Below the pieces are notes generated by a model. That model did not search any database, had not been told where the DNA came from, and worked only from the letters and a program-made list of their open reading frames with translations. This document shows positions 25,947-41,429 of a stretch of DNA of 64,000 nucleotides, in pieces. The position numbers were made by a program, and so were the translations under genes. Source of the DNA: Nitrincola alkalilacustris (GTDB lineage: Bacteria; Pseudomonadota; Gammaproteobacteria; Pseudomonadales; Balneatricaceae); the NCBI RefSeq assembly GCF_008973755.1, contig NZ_WBOM01000009.1, positions 117,283 to 181,282 on the forward strand, read 5' to 3'. Every line of letters begins with the position of its first letter. The stretch's first letter is position 1.

Positions 25947-27845
25947 CTAAACCACTCCTCCACGCTTACTGTCAAACCGCTGCACGCCATCCCAGCCATC
26001 CTCAGGAGGTTCTGACAAAAACTGATGGCAACGTTGCTGGTACAATGTATAAATTTTACCTGGCCACTTTTCTGATAATTGACTGAACAGTGCTTCCGCT
26101 TCAGTAAAAGCTTGCCTGCGATACAGATCCAGCGCCTGCTGATGCATGCCCAACACCTCATCTGCAGGAGCAGCTGAGAGCGGCTCGAAAAGCGTCACGG
26201 GCTGCTGTCGCCCCTTGACCTTTACCCTGTCTATCTCGCGGCAGATAACATCCTGTGCTGACTCGCGTGTGGAATCACTGATCAATATCGGGACACCATA
26301 GTAGCGGGTGAGTGATTCGAGGCGCGATGCAAGATTGACGTTATCACCGATCACACTGTAGTTCAGTCGGCTGTTGGAGCCCATATTGCCCGCCACCACC
26401 AGGCCACTGTTGATCCCGATACCGACCTGCAACATCGCTTCACCGCTTTGCATTGCCTGTACCATGGCAAGTGCAGCTCTGACGGCTCGACTGGCGGCAT
26501 CCGGCTGTTCAATCGGAGCACCGAAAAGTGCCATGATCGCATCACCGATGTACTTATCCACAACTCCTGATTCAGCCTCTATGATATCTGTCAGGCGTGT
26601 CAGGGTCAGATTCAATTGTTCCAGCACTTCTCGAGGTGCTCGCCCTTCAGAAAAACTGGTGAAGCCATGACAATCCACAAACAGTACGGAAACCTCACGG
26701 TCCTCACCTCCGAGCGTGACATCACGACTCAGCAGCTCTTCAGCAATTTCAGGAGACACCACCTTACCCAGCAGATCCCGCACTTTATCGCGCTCTGCCA
26801 GCCCTTTGGCCATCTGGTTGAATGCGGAGGTCAACTGCCCCAGTTCATCCACACGATCAGGTTCAATATGCTGCTGATAGTCACCAGCTGCAATTCGTTC
26901 GGTGCTGAGTGCCAGCTTTCTCAGAGGATCTGCCACGCCTCGGGCCAACATGGCCGTACCTATCGCCGTCGCCAGCACACCAGCGATGAACAGCAGCCCC
27001 AGCAGGTTCTGCAACTGTCGATAGGGGGCCAGCATCTCATCCATATCACGCTGCATCAAAGCGTAGAGTGGAATCTGATTCTCGGCATCCAGCATCAGTG
27101 CAAGGCTGAGATACTGATACTGTCGTAATGGAATCCGTTGCGGTTCTGTTGTGGATAGCCCTTGTCGTTCCAGACTTTCCTGCAGGGCCTGTTGCTTATC
27201 CTGTGTCAGGGTGCTGGCATGGATGGCCGGAGGTTGCTGGTCCATGCGCACCAGTGAGATATCAGCCCGCACAAAGGACTGCAGCTGCGCTACAAACTGA
27301 TCATCCAGTTCAAACCCGATCAGTATCCAGGCCTCATGCAAGGGAGACATCAACGGCAGGATAATCACCTGCAACACCCTGCCCTCCACAAACAGGATAC
27401 CCGATGCCTCCCCCTCATCACTGTCATAGGCGTGGTCTATCAGTTCGGGATGATCGAAAAGTTCACCACTGACCTCAGGTAACAACGTATCTGCAACCAC
27501 AAGATCATCCAGATCAACCAGCGCCATCCAGTCAGCACCGATACGATTGCGATGGTTATCTAGCATGGAAAGGATGGTTGGTGCATCACGTGTCGACCAG
27601 GCACTCTTGAATGCAAAATCGCCCGCCAACAGACGACCTGACTCCAGTAAACGGGCATCACGATCGATCAGTTGCTGCGCCAGTGCTCCACCGGCTATCG
27701 CCAGAGATTCTGCTACACGGGCATAGGCGTCGCGCTCATTGATCTCACGCGTCACCACAAAGCCGATCAGTTGTATGACCGTGAAGAGCCCCAAAAAAAA
27801 CAGCAGCAACTGGCTCTGAAATCGCCGAAAGCGAAGTCTGATCAT
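25947..27845 (-). CDS. HAMP-domain class III adenylate cyclase
   Basis: 632-residue membrane sensor probably making cAMP. TM1 about 12-32, periplasmic sensing region about 33-280, TM2 about 285-305, HAMP about 305-360 (RGVADPLRKLALSTERIAAGDY), class III catalytic domain about 370-560. Metal-binding Asp occurs in VLFVDCHGFTSFSE and DKYIGDAIMALFGAP, and transition-state Asn/Arg in NLASRLES. Lys in DKYIGD and Asp in SVIGDNVN point to ATP rather than GTP. The tail (to 632) has a short helical-repeat region and ends PPEDGWDGVQRFDSK, like the CHASE2 cyclase at 41430. Follows the cupredoxin gene by about 10 bases. Confidence 0.9.
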   Translation of the reverse strand: MIRLRFRRFQSQLLLFFLGLFTVIQLIGFVVTREINERDAYARVAESLAIAGGALAQQLIDRDARLLESGRLLAGDFAFKSAWSTRDAPTILSMLDNHRNRIGADWMALVDLDDLVVADTLLPEVSGELFDHPELIDHAYDSDEGEASGILFVEGRVLQVIILPLMSPLHEAWILIGFELDDQFVAQLQSFVRADISLVRMDQQPPAIHASTLTQDKQQALQESLERQGLSTTEPQRIPLRQYQYLSLALMLDAENQIPLYALMQRDMDEMLAPYRQLQNLLGLLFIAGVLATAIGTAMLARGVADPLRKLALSTERIAAGDYQQHIEPDRVDELGQLTSAFNQMAKGLAERDKVRDLLGKVVSPEIAEELLSRDVTLGGEDREVSVLFVDCHGFTSFSEGRAPREVLEQLNLTLTRLTDIIEAESGVVDKYIGDAIMALFGAPIEQPDAASRAVRAALAMVQAMQSGEAMLQVGIGINSGLVVAGNMGSNSRLNYSVIGDNVNLASRLESLTRYYGVPILISDSTRESAQDVICREIDRVKVKGRQQPVTLFEPLSAAPADEVLGMHQQALDLYRRQAFTEAEALFSQLSEKWPGKIYTLYQQRCHQFLSEPPEDGWDGVQRFDSKRGGVV

Positions 27846-27855
27846 CGGTTAATCA

Positions 27856-28563
27856 TCAGGGATAGCGCGTACTGCGTCTGAGCTGACGACGACCACCACT
27901 GGCCGACTGTTCCGCCAGTGTCATGCTGATATTATTGAGCTGATCAGCACTGAACCGCTCCTCGACACCAGCATTATCTGCCCCCAGACTCGGGTGCCAC
28001 ACGCGCACCAGGTAATGAGAGGCTTCCGGTACTGTTATGGCCGCGTGCCCGGACGGGTCTGTCAACGCATACCAGGGGCTATCGGTGACATAGAGGTAGC
28101 CCAACATCCAGTCGTGGATATTGCACGCCAGCGTCACGATACCGGACTGATCAAACAGCACCGGCTCGGATGGCGTTCCCTTGTACAACGGCAGCTCAAA
28201 GCGTTTGGCATCGGAAAACGAGTAGACATGATGGCGGATATCATCAAAATTCGGAAAGTTCACCTCAGTTCCAGCCTGAACCAACTGCACGTGAGGGACA
28301 AACTGTCGGTCGACCTGATCGACCTGCGCGGTCATTCCTGCGGAGGCTGCGGCCAGGGCGTGCCCTTCAGGCTCAATGATCACCACGACGTTATCCATCG
28401 CTTCCTGCTGGTCATTCAGGACCTGAATGCGGGCTTCGGCGGCCAGAGCTCCCTCTGTCAACATCAAGGCTGCAATCAGAATCAAACAGATCCGGGACTT
28501 GCTGCCGATCAGATGTACACCGCTCAACTTATCAGGTTTAAAACACTCAGGTTTAAAACACAT
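27856..28563 (-). CDS. Periplasmic cupredoxin-like protein
   Basis: Secreted plastocyanin-like copper protein resembling those annotated as methylamine-utilisation related. From ATG 28563 it is 235 residues. A signal peptide with a long N-region (core ICLILIAALMLTEGALA) ends near residue 42. Type-1 copper ligands are visible: His in DDIRHHVYSFSDA, then Cys, His and Met in VTLACNIHDWMLGYLYV. Copper binding is inferred from these residues; the electron partner is unknown. Its start overlaps the upstream barrel gene's end by 11 bases, inside a 15-bp tandem duplication. An internal TTG could be the real start. Confidence 0.78.
   Translation of the reverse strand: MCFKPECFKPDKLSGVHLIGSKSRICLILIAALMLTEGALAAEARIQVLNDQQEAMDNVVVIIEPEGHALAAASAGMTAQVDQVDRQFVPHVQLVQAGTEVNFPNFDDIRHHVYSFSDAKRFELPLYKGTPSEPVLFDQSGIVTLACNIHDWMLGYLYVTDSPWYALTDPSGHAAITVPEASHYLVRVWHPSLGADNAGVEERFSADQLNNISMTLAEQSASGGRRQLRRSTRYP
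28532..28561. repeat. 15-bp tandem duplication across a gene junction
   Basis: TCAGGTTTAAAACAC occurs twice head to tail (28532-28546, 28547-28561). The right copy contains the barrel gene's stop; both copies are read in the cupredoxin gene as CFKPE and CFKPD. Confidence 0.85.
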
Positions 28564-29452
28564 AGTGGAACCCCAGGTGCAGATTGCTGCTGCGATAAGT
28601 TCGATATGGATAGGAGCCTGGCAGATCGGTACGCGCATCAAGGTGTTGATAGCCTACACTCAGCATCGCCTGCTCGGACACGCTGTACATGACCCCTAAC
28701 TGGGAATCATAGACTTTTGCACCGGCACGGTAGGTTCCCATACCGAACACCGGGTCCATCAGCCACGCATAGCCCATCGGTTGACTCTGGGTTGAGCTGG
28801 ATACGATATCGCCATCCCGATAACTCAGGCTGACCAGACCGCTGAGCTGATCAGTAAACCAGTAGGTCAGCTCACCGCCGAACTGCCAGCCGGACAGATC
28901 GTAAACCTTGCGCCCCTGTAACGCCTCGCTCATGGCAGAGCGCCGATCACCCTTGCCTTTCTGTCCATCGGCTGCCAGCCAGACGCGCCCATCCAGATTA
29001 TCGGTCAGTGCCTTGCCCAGAGTCAGCCCCAGCCACCAGCCATGAGCGTCACGCTGGCTGTCATTGACATCACGGAAGTTATACAGCGCAGACACCTGCC
29101 ACCAGGGAACGTCGGGTCCCAGCCCTATGCGCTGATTGTAGTGTGCCCCCAGCACCAGCTCTCGCTGATTAAGCCCGGAGTAACGATCATAGGCGCGCGC
29201 ACTGAGATCACCCGTGAAATAGAGCAGACCGGGCGTTTGTACTGCCGGCTGCCAGGTAACGCCAGCATCAAGCTGTACGCTGGTGTCGTTACGCCGATCT
29301 CCTGAGTAACCGGCTTTGTTGAGGTTCTGATGTCGGGTGAGTGTTGTATCAAGAGAAAAGTCGAGCGCACTTGCCGGGATCGTAACTGCCAGCATAGCCA
29401 GAAACGATAACATCCTGAATCCAGCAGCTCGTGAAGGTTTTAAACTCCTCAT
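28553..29452 (-). CDS. Putative outer-membrane beta-barrel protein
   Basis: 299 residues with a signal peptide (about 1-29, ending TIPASA) and alternating aromatic/polar strands typical of an outer-membrane barrel (VLGAHYNQRI, WWLGLTLGKAL, LGVMYSVSEQAMLSVGYQHL), ending in HLGFHYVF. Family not recognised. It starts the minus-strand set barrel - cupredoxin - HAMP cyclase and is divergent from the TpsB operon. Confidence 0.75.
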   Translation of the reverse strand: MRSLKPSRAAGFRMLSFLAMLAVTIPASALDFSLDTTLTRHQNLNKAGYSGDRRNDTSVQLDAGVTWQPAVQTPGLLYFTGDLSARAYDRYSGLNQRELVLGAHYNQRIGLGPDVPWWQVSALYNFRDVNDSQRDAHGWWLGLTLGKALTDNLDGRVWLAADGQKGKGDRRSAMSEALQGRKVYDLSGWQFGGELTYWFTDQLSGLVSLSYRDGDIVSSSTQSQPMGYAWLMDPVFGMGTYRAGAKVYDSQLGVMYSVSEQAMLSVGYQHLDARTDLPGSYPYRTYRSSNLHLGFHYVF

Positions 29453-29735
29453 CTTTTATCCCTCTGACTGATTGACTCTGCTTAATGTAGGTGAACTTAA
29501 TTGTGGTTCAGCTTGCGTTATCGGGCAAGAAGATCAGGCAAGAAACATGGCACCTGCACATCAACACGCTCACTCCACCCTTACGTATAGACTAATACGC
29601 GATAGCCACGACAAACCCTTAGCCTGAATATGTATATAAAAATGCGCCTTTTTATGCCCTGAAACTTGACATACGGGCTGTTAGCGCTGAGATTTAAGTT
29701 ACTTGTCCTTGATGACTCAAGAAAATGAAAAGCAC
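29453..29735. other. 283-base divergent intergenic region
   Basis: Separates the barrel gene (minus) from tpsB (plus). TTGACA at 29666-29671 is a consensus -35 for the plus strand, but no good -10 follows at 16-18 bases, so any promoter here would depend on an activator. AAATGCGCCTTTTTATG (about 29640) is AT-rich. No gene seen. Confidence 0.4.
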
Positions 29736-31328
29736 ATGAAAAAATCAAGCTTGCTGCGTGGACTGACTTATCTGTTGCTGGTAACTGCGACCTCTCCACT
29801 GATTGTTCATGCGCAGGAGAATCAGGAGGACGAGCCGCACTTCCCTATCAGCGGCTTTAATGTGGTTGGTGCAACACTGATCAGTGCCGAGATACTTGAA
29901 ACCCGGGCCGCCCCCTTTGCTGGTCCCCGACAAACCTTTTCCGATATCGAATCAGCCCGGGCAGCAGTACAGGAGGCTTTCATAGCCAGAGGCTACGGCG
30001 CCGTTCAGGTGATGATACCAGAGCAGGAGATCACTGGCGGGCATGTGCAGCTGCGCGTGGTCGAGGCGAAACTGGCAGAGGTTCAGGTAACCGGTAATCA
30101 GCACTTTGATGTAGCCAACATCCGCTACAGCCTGCCTCAATTGCGAGAGGGTGAAAGCCCGAATACGGTCGCCCTGTCACGCAGCCTGGCACTGGCAAAT
30201 GAGAGTCCCGGCAAGCAGACTGCCGTCTCTCTTGCCACAGGGGCGCAACCCGGTGAGATTCTGGCTCGCGTCAGGGTTGAGGATCGCAAGCCCTGGAGCC
30301 TGACCCTGGGCGCAGACAATACCGGCAGCCCCTCTACAGGCTCTGCGCGTGTGTACACCATCTACCGACATCACAATCTGTTCAATCGGGATCAGCAACT
30401 GGCAGCACAGTACATCACCTCGCCGGAGAACCCATCTGATGTCAAAGTAGCGGGCCTGGCTTACCGCATCCCTCTGTATGAGCTGGGCGACAGTCTGCGC
30501 CTGGCGGCTACCTACTCCAGTGTCAGCTCCGGCAGTGTTGCTGGTATCGATCTGACTGGCCGAGGCAATATCTACAGCGCCCGGTACATCCGCAATCTGC
30601 GCCCGGAGGGTGCCTATAATCACCATCTGGCCTTTGGCCTGGACCGGCGCGAGTACAACAGCGGCCTGAGTCTGCGCGACAGTGACGCCTCTCTGCGCAC
30701 TCGCCTGACCACCCACCCCTTGTCCCTGACCTACACCGGTGCCTGGCGAACACAGGCCAATCAGGCTGGCGGGCACGTGTCTCTTGTTCGTAATATCCCC
30801 GGAGGGGATCATGGTGGCTCAGATGATTTCGCGGCTAACCGCACAGGCGCTGAGCCAGACTACCTGCTCCTGCGCTATGGACTCTGGTACACCCATGTGT
30901 TTGGAAACAACTGGTCAAGCCACCTGAATTTTGATGGTCAATATACCGATGATCTGCTGACGCCAGTCGAGTTCTATGGAATCAGTGGTATTAACTCTGT
31001 GCGCGGTTTCCATGAACGCGAGGCATCTGGTGATACCGGGCATCGCATCAGCTTTGAGTTGCGTACACCCGATCTGGCACCTCGTCTGGATCTTGAACGC
31101 TCGAGCCTGCGTCTTGCCTGGTTTATTGATGCCGCCCATGCTGAGCGTAAGCAAACACTGCCGGGAGAGCCCGGCAGTGTTTCACTAGCCAGCACCGGGA
31201 TTGGCCTGCATCACACTTTTGCCGATAAAGGTCATCTGCGGATGGATCTCGCGAATGTTCTCAAGGGAGGAGGAATCCGGCGCAGTAACAGCCAGCGCCT
31301 ACATGTCAGCCTATCCTGGAGCTTCTGA
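29736..31328 (+). CDS. Two-partner secretion transporter TpsB (ShlB/FhaC family)
   Basis: Outer-membrane pore that exports the TpsA exoproteins. The 530-residue form begins MKKSSLLRGLTYLLLVTATS (signal peptide ending HAQ, about residue 27). A POTRA domain (about 35-130: ISGFNVVGATLISAEILETR ... GYGAVQVMIPEQEITGGHVQLRVVEAKL) and part of a second follow. Then comes the 16-strand barrel with the family's ISGINSVRGFHEREASGD motif (about 416-433), ending LHVSLSWSF. Its TGA overlaps the next ATG by one base. Start alternatives at 29703 (TTG) and 29712 (ATG) are less likely. Confidence 0.93.
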   Translation: MKKSSLLRGLTYLLLVTATSPLIVHAQENQEDEPHFPISGFNVVGATLISAEILETRAAPFAGPRQTFSDIESARAAVQEAFIARGYGAVQVMIPEQEITGGHVQLRVVEAKLAEVQVTGNQHFDVANIRYSLPQLREGESPNTVALSRSLALANESPGKQTAVSLATGAQPGEILARVRVEDRKPWSLTLGADNTGSPSTGSARVYTIYRHHNLFNRDQQLAAQYITSPENPSDVKVAGLAYRIPLYELGDSLRLAATYSSVSSGSVAGIDLTGRGNIYSARYIRNLRPEGAYNHHLAFGLDRREYNSGLSLRDSDASLRTRLTTHPLSLTYTGAWRTQANQAGGHVSLVRNIPGGDHGGSDDFAANRTGAEPDYLLLRYGLWYTHVFGNNWSSHLNFDGQYTDDLLTPVEFYGISGINSVRGFHEREASGDTGHRISFELRTPDLAPRLDLERSSLRLAWFIDAAHAERKQTLPGEPGSVSLASTGIGLHHTFADKGHLRMDLANVLKGGGIRRSNSQRLHVSLSWSF

Positions 31329-32113
31329 TGATCGCCCTGACTACTCCGTCCAACGCGCGTCCCTGGTCAGGCTTTCTGCTTCTGTTGTTGCTGACACTCC
31401 TGCTGGTCACACCACCCGCCTTCGCCCAGAGCGTTGCCGAGATCACCAATGCAACCGGCACAGTGCATATCCGCTTACCCAATGGTTCACTGAAACTGGC
31501 CTCAGTCGGCAGCCAACTCAATTCCGGCGAGATCATCAGTGTCGAGCAGGACAGCTCGGTGCGCATCCGCTTTACCGATGGTACGGAACTGGTGATGAAG
31601 CCAGGCTCCAGGATGCGTATCGATGAGTATCACTTTCAGGAGGCAGAACCCGAAAGCGATAATCTGACCTTCAGCCTGCTGAAAGGTGGTCTGCGCGCCG
31701 TCTCAGGTGCCGTGGGCACACGTGGCAATCAGGATGCCTTCCGAGGCCGCAGTGCAGTGGGCAGTATCGGTATTCGAGGCACTGAGTTCGGCATGGTGTT
31801 CTGTGAACCTGGCCAGTGCGATGCCTTTCTGGAGAGCCTGCCTCCATCGCTGCGTGATCGGGTGATACAGGGCGGACTGTTCTTCGAAGTCACACTGGGG
31901 GTCATCATTTTCATCAATGATGCCGGAGAGTTTATTTTGACGGCCCCAGAGTGGGGCTATGCAGAAAGCGAGGATTTGCCACCGATCATCATTCGTGAAG
32001 AGATACCTTTCCCATTACGTCAGTTCCTGCCCTTGATCGCCAGTGGCGAATCGGTGGGCGGCTTCTCGGCGGGATTGGGAGTCGATATGTTTGCTCAGTG
32101 TCTGGTCCAGTAA
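31328..32113 (+). CDS. FecR-domain periplasmic protein
   Basis: 261-residue secreted protein with signal peptide (about 1-34, LLLLLLTLLLVTPPAFA). A FecR domain follows (about 35-155: GTVHIRLPNGSLKLASVGSQ, then RIRFTDGTELVMKPGSRMRI, and SAVGSIGIRGTEFG). It is not fused to a TonB-type anti-sigma domain, and no sigma factor is nearby. Free-standing FecR proteins often sit beside CHASE2 cyclases and large surface proteins. It overlaps tpsB by one base, so they are co-translated; a role in sensing or scaffolding at the envelope is inferred. Confidence 0.87.
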   Translation: MIALTTPSNARPWSGFLLLLLLTLLLVTPPAFAQSVAEITNATGTVHIRLPNGSLKLASVGSQLNSGEIISVEQDSSVRIRFTDGTELVMKPGSRMRIDEYHFQEAEPESDNLTFSLLKGGLRAVSGAVGTRGNQDAFRGRSAVGSIGIRGTEFGMVFCEPGQCDAFLESLPPSLRDRVIQGGLFFEVTLGVIIFINDAGEFILTAPEWGYAESEDLPPIIIREEIPFPLRQFLPLIASGESVGGFSAGLGVDMFAQCLVQ

Positions 32114-32140
32114 CCTTGATTTAGCGAAAGAGTATGCATC

Positions 32141-35100
32141 ATGAACCATCGTCGCTTTCGTCTGATTTTCAGCCGCTATCTCGGCATGCTGGTACCGGTT
32201 GCTGAAGGGCTGGTGGGTCGCGCCCGTGGCCACAGCCCTCAGCCACAGAGCATCTCATCTCTGGTACCACTGTGCAGCAAGCGCTGCCTGCTGCCGCTGC
32301 TGATCGCTCTCAGCCTCTATGGTCAGGCGGTCCTTTCCAACCCTCTCAACCCCACTGTAATCCATGGCAGTGCCAGCTTCCAGCAGCAGGGGGATCTGCT
32401 CAGCATCACCAACTCTGCCGGTGCCATCATCGAGTGGCAGCAGTTCTCCATCGCGCCGCATGAAACAACACAATTTATCCAGCCACATACCGACAGCGCC
32501 GTACTGAATCGCATCACCGGCCAATCACCCTCCGAGATTCTGGGACAGCTGCAGTCCAATGGACATGTCTGGCTGATAAACCCCAACGGGGTGCTGTTCG
32601 GGGCCGACTCACAGGTGGATGTCGCCGGGCTGCTCGCCTCCACACTGGATATCAGTAATCATGACTTTCTCAACGGCATCGGGCAGTTCGAAGGGGCTGA
32701 AGGGGTTGGCACTATTCGGCACGATGGCTTGATCCAGACTCCGACAGGGGGCCAGGTGATAATGATCGCCCCCAAAGTCGAAAACCACGGCGTGATCATC
32801 AGCCCTGAGGGGCAGATCCTGCTCGCTGCCGGACATAAAGTGGAGCTGGCAGACCTGAGTAATCCGGCTCTGCGGGTAGAGATCACCGCAGCTGGTGAGG
32901 CCCTGAATATCGGCCAACTGATCGCCGAAAGCGGCCAGATCGGTATCCATGCCGGACTGGTGCGTCAGGCAGGTGAGGTGAATGCCAGCAGTGCCGTGAT
33001 GGAGGGTGGACGGATCTTTCTGCGGGGGCAGCAGGAAACCCGACTGACACAGAACAGCCTCACATCGGCCAGCGGCACACAGGGGGGCCGGATCAATATC
33101 ACTGCCGATGAGCAGGTTGCACTGGAAGGTGCGCAGGTCGAAGCCCTGGGTGATGAACGGGGTGGCCTGATCCGCATCGGTGGCGCCTTCCAGGGTGGCA
33201 AGGAACCGGACAGCAGCAAACCCTACCATGAATCGTTTGTCGGGCGCTGGGAGGAGCAGGCACCGCTACCAGAGCTGGAGCTGGCGCAGCGGGTTAAGGT
33301 GGATAGTGATTCCGTGGTGGATGTCAGCAGCCCTTCCGGTCGAGGCGGCACAGCTATTATCTGGAGTGAAGCAGAGACGCGTCAGCAAGGCCATATTCTG
33401 GCATCGGGAAGTGAGCGTGGTGGCAGCATTGAGCTATCATCGATGGGTAGCATGCCAGCGTTGCGCCTAGATCGTATTCAGCCCGGTCCGGGTGGGCAGT
33501 TCCTGCTCGATCCAAAGAACATCACGATAGACCCCTCTGGTACAGATAATCCAAATAATGATATGGAATTTAACAACAATCCAGACCAAGCTGTAGCTAT
33601 AGCACCTTCTGATATTGTAGCGCTGCTTGAAGCAGGGAGTGATGTCATCTTGCAAGCCAATAACGACATCGTTGTTATTGGCCCTATTACTCAAGGTGAT
33701 GGCACCAATAGCCTGACACTGGAAGCTGGCCGCTCGATTCAAATCAATGCAAATATCATAGTATTAGGCGATCTGATAATCCAAGCAAACCATCCTGGTG
33801 ATACAGCCACACCCGATAACCGTGATGACGGCCCTGGCGAGCTTATTATGGCTGAAGAAACCCATCTACAGGCAGGTGGAGATATTCAGCTTCGAATTCT
33901 TGAAGGACATGACCCAGGTGGCACAACACCTGGCGGCGAGATGCGTCTCAGCTCAGTGACATCAGGTGGCGATCTGCGTATCAGTAACTCAGACGGTTCA
34001 ATTACCAGTCTGGATGGTCGTATAAAATCAGATAGCAATGCTTTCTTGCAGGTAATGGCCCCAAATGGGTCAGTCGATCTGAGAATTTATGGTGACACGA
34101 TCATCGATGGCAAATCACCTATCGCAATTGAAGCGGGGGAGTCCATTACAGTCATGCAGGCAAAACTCGACGGTGATGCAGATGCTACGGGGCTGACCTT
34201 CTCAACTGTTGGAGATCTGCAGGACTTAAACGCTTCAGGAAATATTACCATTACTGCCAATAGTGGCGATTTGAACATTACAAATCGAAATATCATATCC
34301 AATGGTGGCAACATTGAACTATCAACAACAGAAACAGTACGCATAGCTAATGATGGGATTATATCTGGTGGCGGGAATATAACCATTACTGCGGACAAAA
34401 GTATAGACATAGTCGGAGACATTTCGGCAAGTGCCACGCCCAACGGGAATATCACCATCCATTCAAATGGTGAGGAGACAGATGGCGAGATCTTTATTGA
34501 AGGCGACATCACCGGCGCGACTATTCTGATTCGTAACCTGTCAACAGGGACCGAAGCAGATATCTATCTTGAAGAAAAAATAACCGCAACCCAAGGCGTG
34601 GCATTAATTGCAAATGATGGAAACATCATTGCCGAAAATATAGACAGTCCACTGACCGCTGCTCAAAACACAAACGGCACAATTGCCATTACCAGTAAAG
34701 AGAACAATTTGATCATTGGTGTTGTGACCGGTTTACCCGGCGGCACTACGCTGAACGGCATCAGTGCAGGTGACTTGGTTACACTGACAACAAATGACAC
34801 CGCTAACGGTGACATTATCTTGTCTGGCACTCTGTCATTAGAGGCAGTCGATGCACTTACTTTAAATCCCGCTCAATCAGTAAAAATTCCTGATGGTGCT
34901 GTAGTCAGCGTGAGCATAATTGAAGGAAGTGAAAATGATTACTTCAATATTGGTAGCTCAGTAGACTCTAAAAATATTGAGATGAATGGAACACTCAATC
35001 TTGATATGGGCACCATGCGCGTATGGGCAACCCTTGCCCTTGGGGCAGGCAGTGCTCTCAATATTGCAGAAAATGCAGAGCTACTCTACGACCGGATCGA

Positions 35101-36733
35101 GTGGTCAGCCGGTAGCCTGGCTGGCAGTGGCAACATGAATGCTATCGACATAATAAATGGTATTGATGGTGCCAGATTCACTGGAGATGGCGAGCGCATA
35201 TATGATATGCCAAACCAGACACTACAAATTGTAGAGGTAAATTATACCGATACTGCAATTGAGCTGGAAGGCACTCTGCGTCTGAAAAGCGGTGGCATCA
35301 CAGTAGCAAGCACACCTCTAAATCTCGAACAAAATGCCCTTCTGATTTATGACGGTGGAACACTTACCTTTGCGACGTTAATTATTGGTGAGGATGCCCA
35401 ACTGACAATCAATAGTGTTTTCGACCTTATGGGTGGGGATGTGACTATAAATGATCAGGGAAAACTTTCGCTCGCCCTGGGAAGCAGTATTTCGGATACC
35501 GAAACCGGCTCAGAGATTACCATAAATGCTGGCGGATTACTTGAAACAGTGGCAAACGGCACTGGCAGCACAACCAGAACAATCGCAAACGGTATCCCTA
35601 TCACTAATAATGGTGGGACCGTCCGTGTTAACGATGGCACTCTGGATATTCATACCGGTAGCGGCCATGGAACCTACGCTGCCTTGGATGGTGCCACCCT
35701 GAATATAAAAGGCGCTCATACACTGACCAATCAAACCTTCATATCAGCAGCAGGAACCAACGGTACAGTCAATATCGAAGGCCAGATTGCTCTGGATGAC
35801 TCTGTTGCTCTGCGACTTGATGATAATGGAATTTTTAATCTGACGGGTAATATTAGCAGCGATAATCCTGCATCGCCTGGAACCTTGCATTTGCAAGGGG
35901 GTGGTACCCTGAAAGGCACCGCTACCATTAATGCCAATGTCGAACACAACAACGGCACCATCAACCCCGGCAGCTCGCCCGGCGATATCACCATCAACGG
36001 CAACTACACCATGGCTACAGGTGCCATATTGCTGATCGAGATTGCTGGCAGCAGTACCGGCCAGCATGACCGCCTGTTCGTCAATGGCGACGCCAATATT
36101 GCTGCTGGCACGCTGAATGTCAATAATATATCCGGCTTCAACCCATCCAGCAGTTTCACTATCACTCCGCTGGTTGCGAACAACCGCATTGGAGAGTTCG
36201 CCTCCACATCGCTCAGTGGTTACGCCTTGGGCTATACAACGGGAGGTTTTACCCTGAGTCATACGGTAGCGGCAGCTCCCGCTCCCGTACCTGAGCCTGA
36301 GCCTGAGCCTGAGCCCACACCAGAACCAATACCGGAGCCAGAGCCAATTCCTGAGCCCGAGCCCGAGCCCACTCCTGAACCAGAACCTGCCCCAGTGCCT
36401 ATACCTGTTCCGCCACCTCCGGCACCAACACCTGTTCCTGAACCAGCTCCTGAGCCACAACCAGAGCCAGAGCCAGAGCCGATTCCTGAGCCGGAGCCTG
36501 TACCTGAGCCACCGCCCCTGATCACACCGGAGCAAAAGCAAATACTGGATGCCGCTCTGCTGGAGGAAGTGATCAAGGCGAACCGTTTGCTGGTTATCGT
36601 GATCAACCAGGATGGTGTACAAAATGACCTGATTGAAACCGAAGAGCAGGAGCCTATGGAGGGTAAGGAGCCCTGGAACAGCCAATTTGAGGAGACAGAT
36701 CGACCGAATGCGTGTCGTTTGATGTGTAACTGA
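32141..36733 (+). CDS. TpsA1: filamentous haemagglutinin-like exoprotein
   Basis: 1530-residue secreted adhesin or exoprotein. It has an extended signal peptide ([20 protein letters not shown], about 6-25, then hydrophobic core about 49-65) and the TPS secretion domain (about 68-180) with NPNGVLFG at about 147-154. A long beta-helix of Gly/Asn/Thr-rich repeats runs to about 1375, followed by Pro-Glu repeats (about 1383-1465) and a C-terminal module ending in CRLMCN (Cys1525, Cys1529). The first third is nearly identical to TpsA2; bases about 33500-35900 are AT-richer and unlike TpsA2. ATG lies 27 bases after the FecR gene. Confidence 0.93.
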   Translation: MNHRRFRLIFSRYLGMLVPVAEGLVGRARGHSPQPQSISSLVPLCSKRCLLPLLIALSLYGQAVLSNPLNPTVIHGSASFQQQGDLLSITNSAGAIIEWQQFSIAPHETTQFIQPHTDSAVLNRITGQSPSEILGQLQSNGHVWLINPNGVLFGADSQVDVAGLLASTLDISNHDFLNGIGQFEGAEGVGTIRHDGLIQTPTGGQVIMIAPKVENHGVIISPEGQILLAAGHKVELADLSNPALRVEITAAGEALNIGQLIAESGQIGIHAGLVRQAGEVNASSAVMEGGRIFLRGQQETRLTQNSLTSASGTQGGRINITADEQVALEGAQVEALGDERGGLIRIGGAFQGGKEPDSSKPYHESFVGRWEEQAPLPELELAQRVKVDSDSVVDVSSPSGRGGTAIIWSEAETRQQGHILASGSERGGSIELSSMGSMPALRLDRIQPGPGGQFLLDPKNITIDPSGTDNPNNDMEFNNNPDQAVAIAPSDIVALLEAGSDVILQANNDIVVIGPITQGDGTNSLTLEAGRSIQINANIIVLGDLIIQANHPGDTATPDNRDDGPGELIMAEETHLQAGGDIQLRILEGHDPGGTTPGGEMRLSSVTSGGDLRISNSDGSITSLDGRIKSDSNAFLQVMAPNGSVDLRIYGDTIIDGKSPIAIEAGESITVMQAKLDGDADATGLTFSTVGDLQDLNASGNITITANSGDLNITNRNIISNGGNIELSTTETVRIANDGIISGGGNITITADKSIDIVGDISASATPNGNITIHSNGEETDGEIFIEGDITGATILIRNLSTGTEADIYLEEKITATQGVALIANDGNIIAENIDSPLTAAQNTNGTIAITSKENNLIIGVVTGLPGGTTLNGISAGDLVTLTTNDTANGDIILSGTLSLEAVDALTLNPAQSVKIPDGAVVSVSIIEGSENDYFNIGSSVDSKNIEMNGTLNLDMGTMRVWATLALGAGSALNIAENAELLYDRIEWSAGSLAGSGNMNAIDIINGIDGARFTGDGERIYDMPNQTLQIVEVNYTDTAIELEGTLRLKSGGITVASTPLNLEQNALLIYDGGTLTFATLIIGEDAQLTINSVFDLMGGDVTINDQGKLSLALGSSISDTETGSEITINAGGLLETVANGTGSTTRTIANGIPITNNGGTVRVNDGTLDIHTGSGHGTYAALDGATLNIKGAHTLTNQTFISAAGTNGTVNIEGQIALDDSVALRLDDNGIFNLTGNISSDNPASPGTLHLQGGGTLKGTATINANVEHNNGTINPGSSPGDITINGNYTMATGAILLIEIAGSSTGQHDRLFVNGDANIAAGTLNVNNISGFNPSSSFTITPLVANNRIGEFASTSLSGYALGYTTGGFTLSHTVAAAPAPVPEPEPEPEPTPEPIPEPEPIPEPEPEPTPEPEPAPVPIPVPPPPAPTPVPEPAPEPQPEPEPEPIPEPEPVPEPPPLITPEQKQILDAALLEEVIKANRLLVIVINQDGVQNDLIETEEQEPMEGKEPWNSQFEETDRPNACRLMCN
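36279..36516 (+). repeat. Pro-Glu coding repeat in tpsA1
   Basis: Irregular 6-base units (GAGCCT, GAGCCC, GAACCA and variants) encode PE/PEPTP-type dipeptides between the beta-helix and the C-terminal module. Slippage in steps of six bases would keep the frame. Confidence 0.85.
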
Positions 36734-36789
36734 TCATTAGATAACCATCAGGTAAGCGTCTACACTGGATTATAGTGAAGAGGGGCCTG

Positions 36790-41418
<4,629 letters not shown>

Positions 41419-41429
41419 CCTGAATCATA

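Noticed and set aside
29581..29799. 72-codon minus-strand ORF between the barrel gene and tpsB
   Set aside because: Overlaps the tpsB start, has no clear ribosome binding site and no recognisable features.
31328..32113. FecR as an anti-sigma regulator of iron uptake
   Set aside because: No sigma factor, TonB receptor or cytoplasmic anti-sigma segment; it has a cleavable-type signal peptide and only the FecR domain.
35744..36685. Long minus-strand ORF of 313 codons opposite tpsA1, rich in Arg/Leu/Trp dipeptides
   Set aside because: Its odd composition is simply the complement of the Pro-Glu repeats; no ribosome binding site and no family resemblance.
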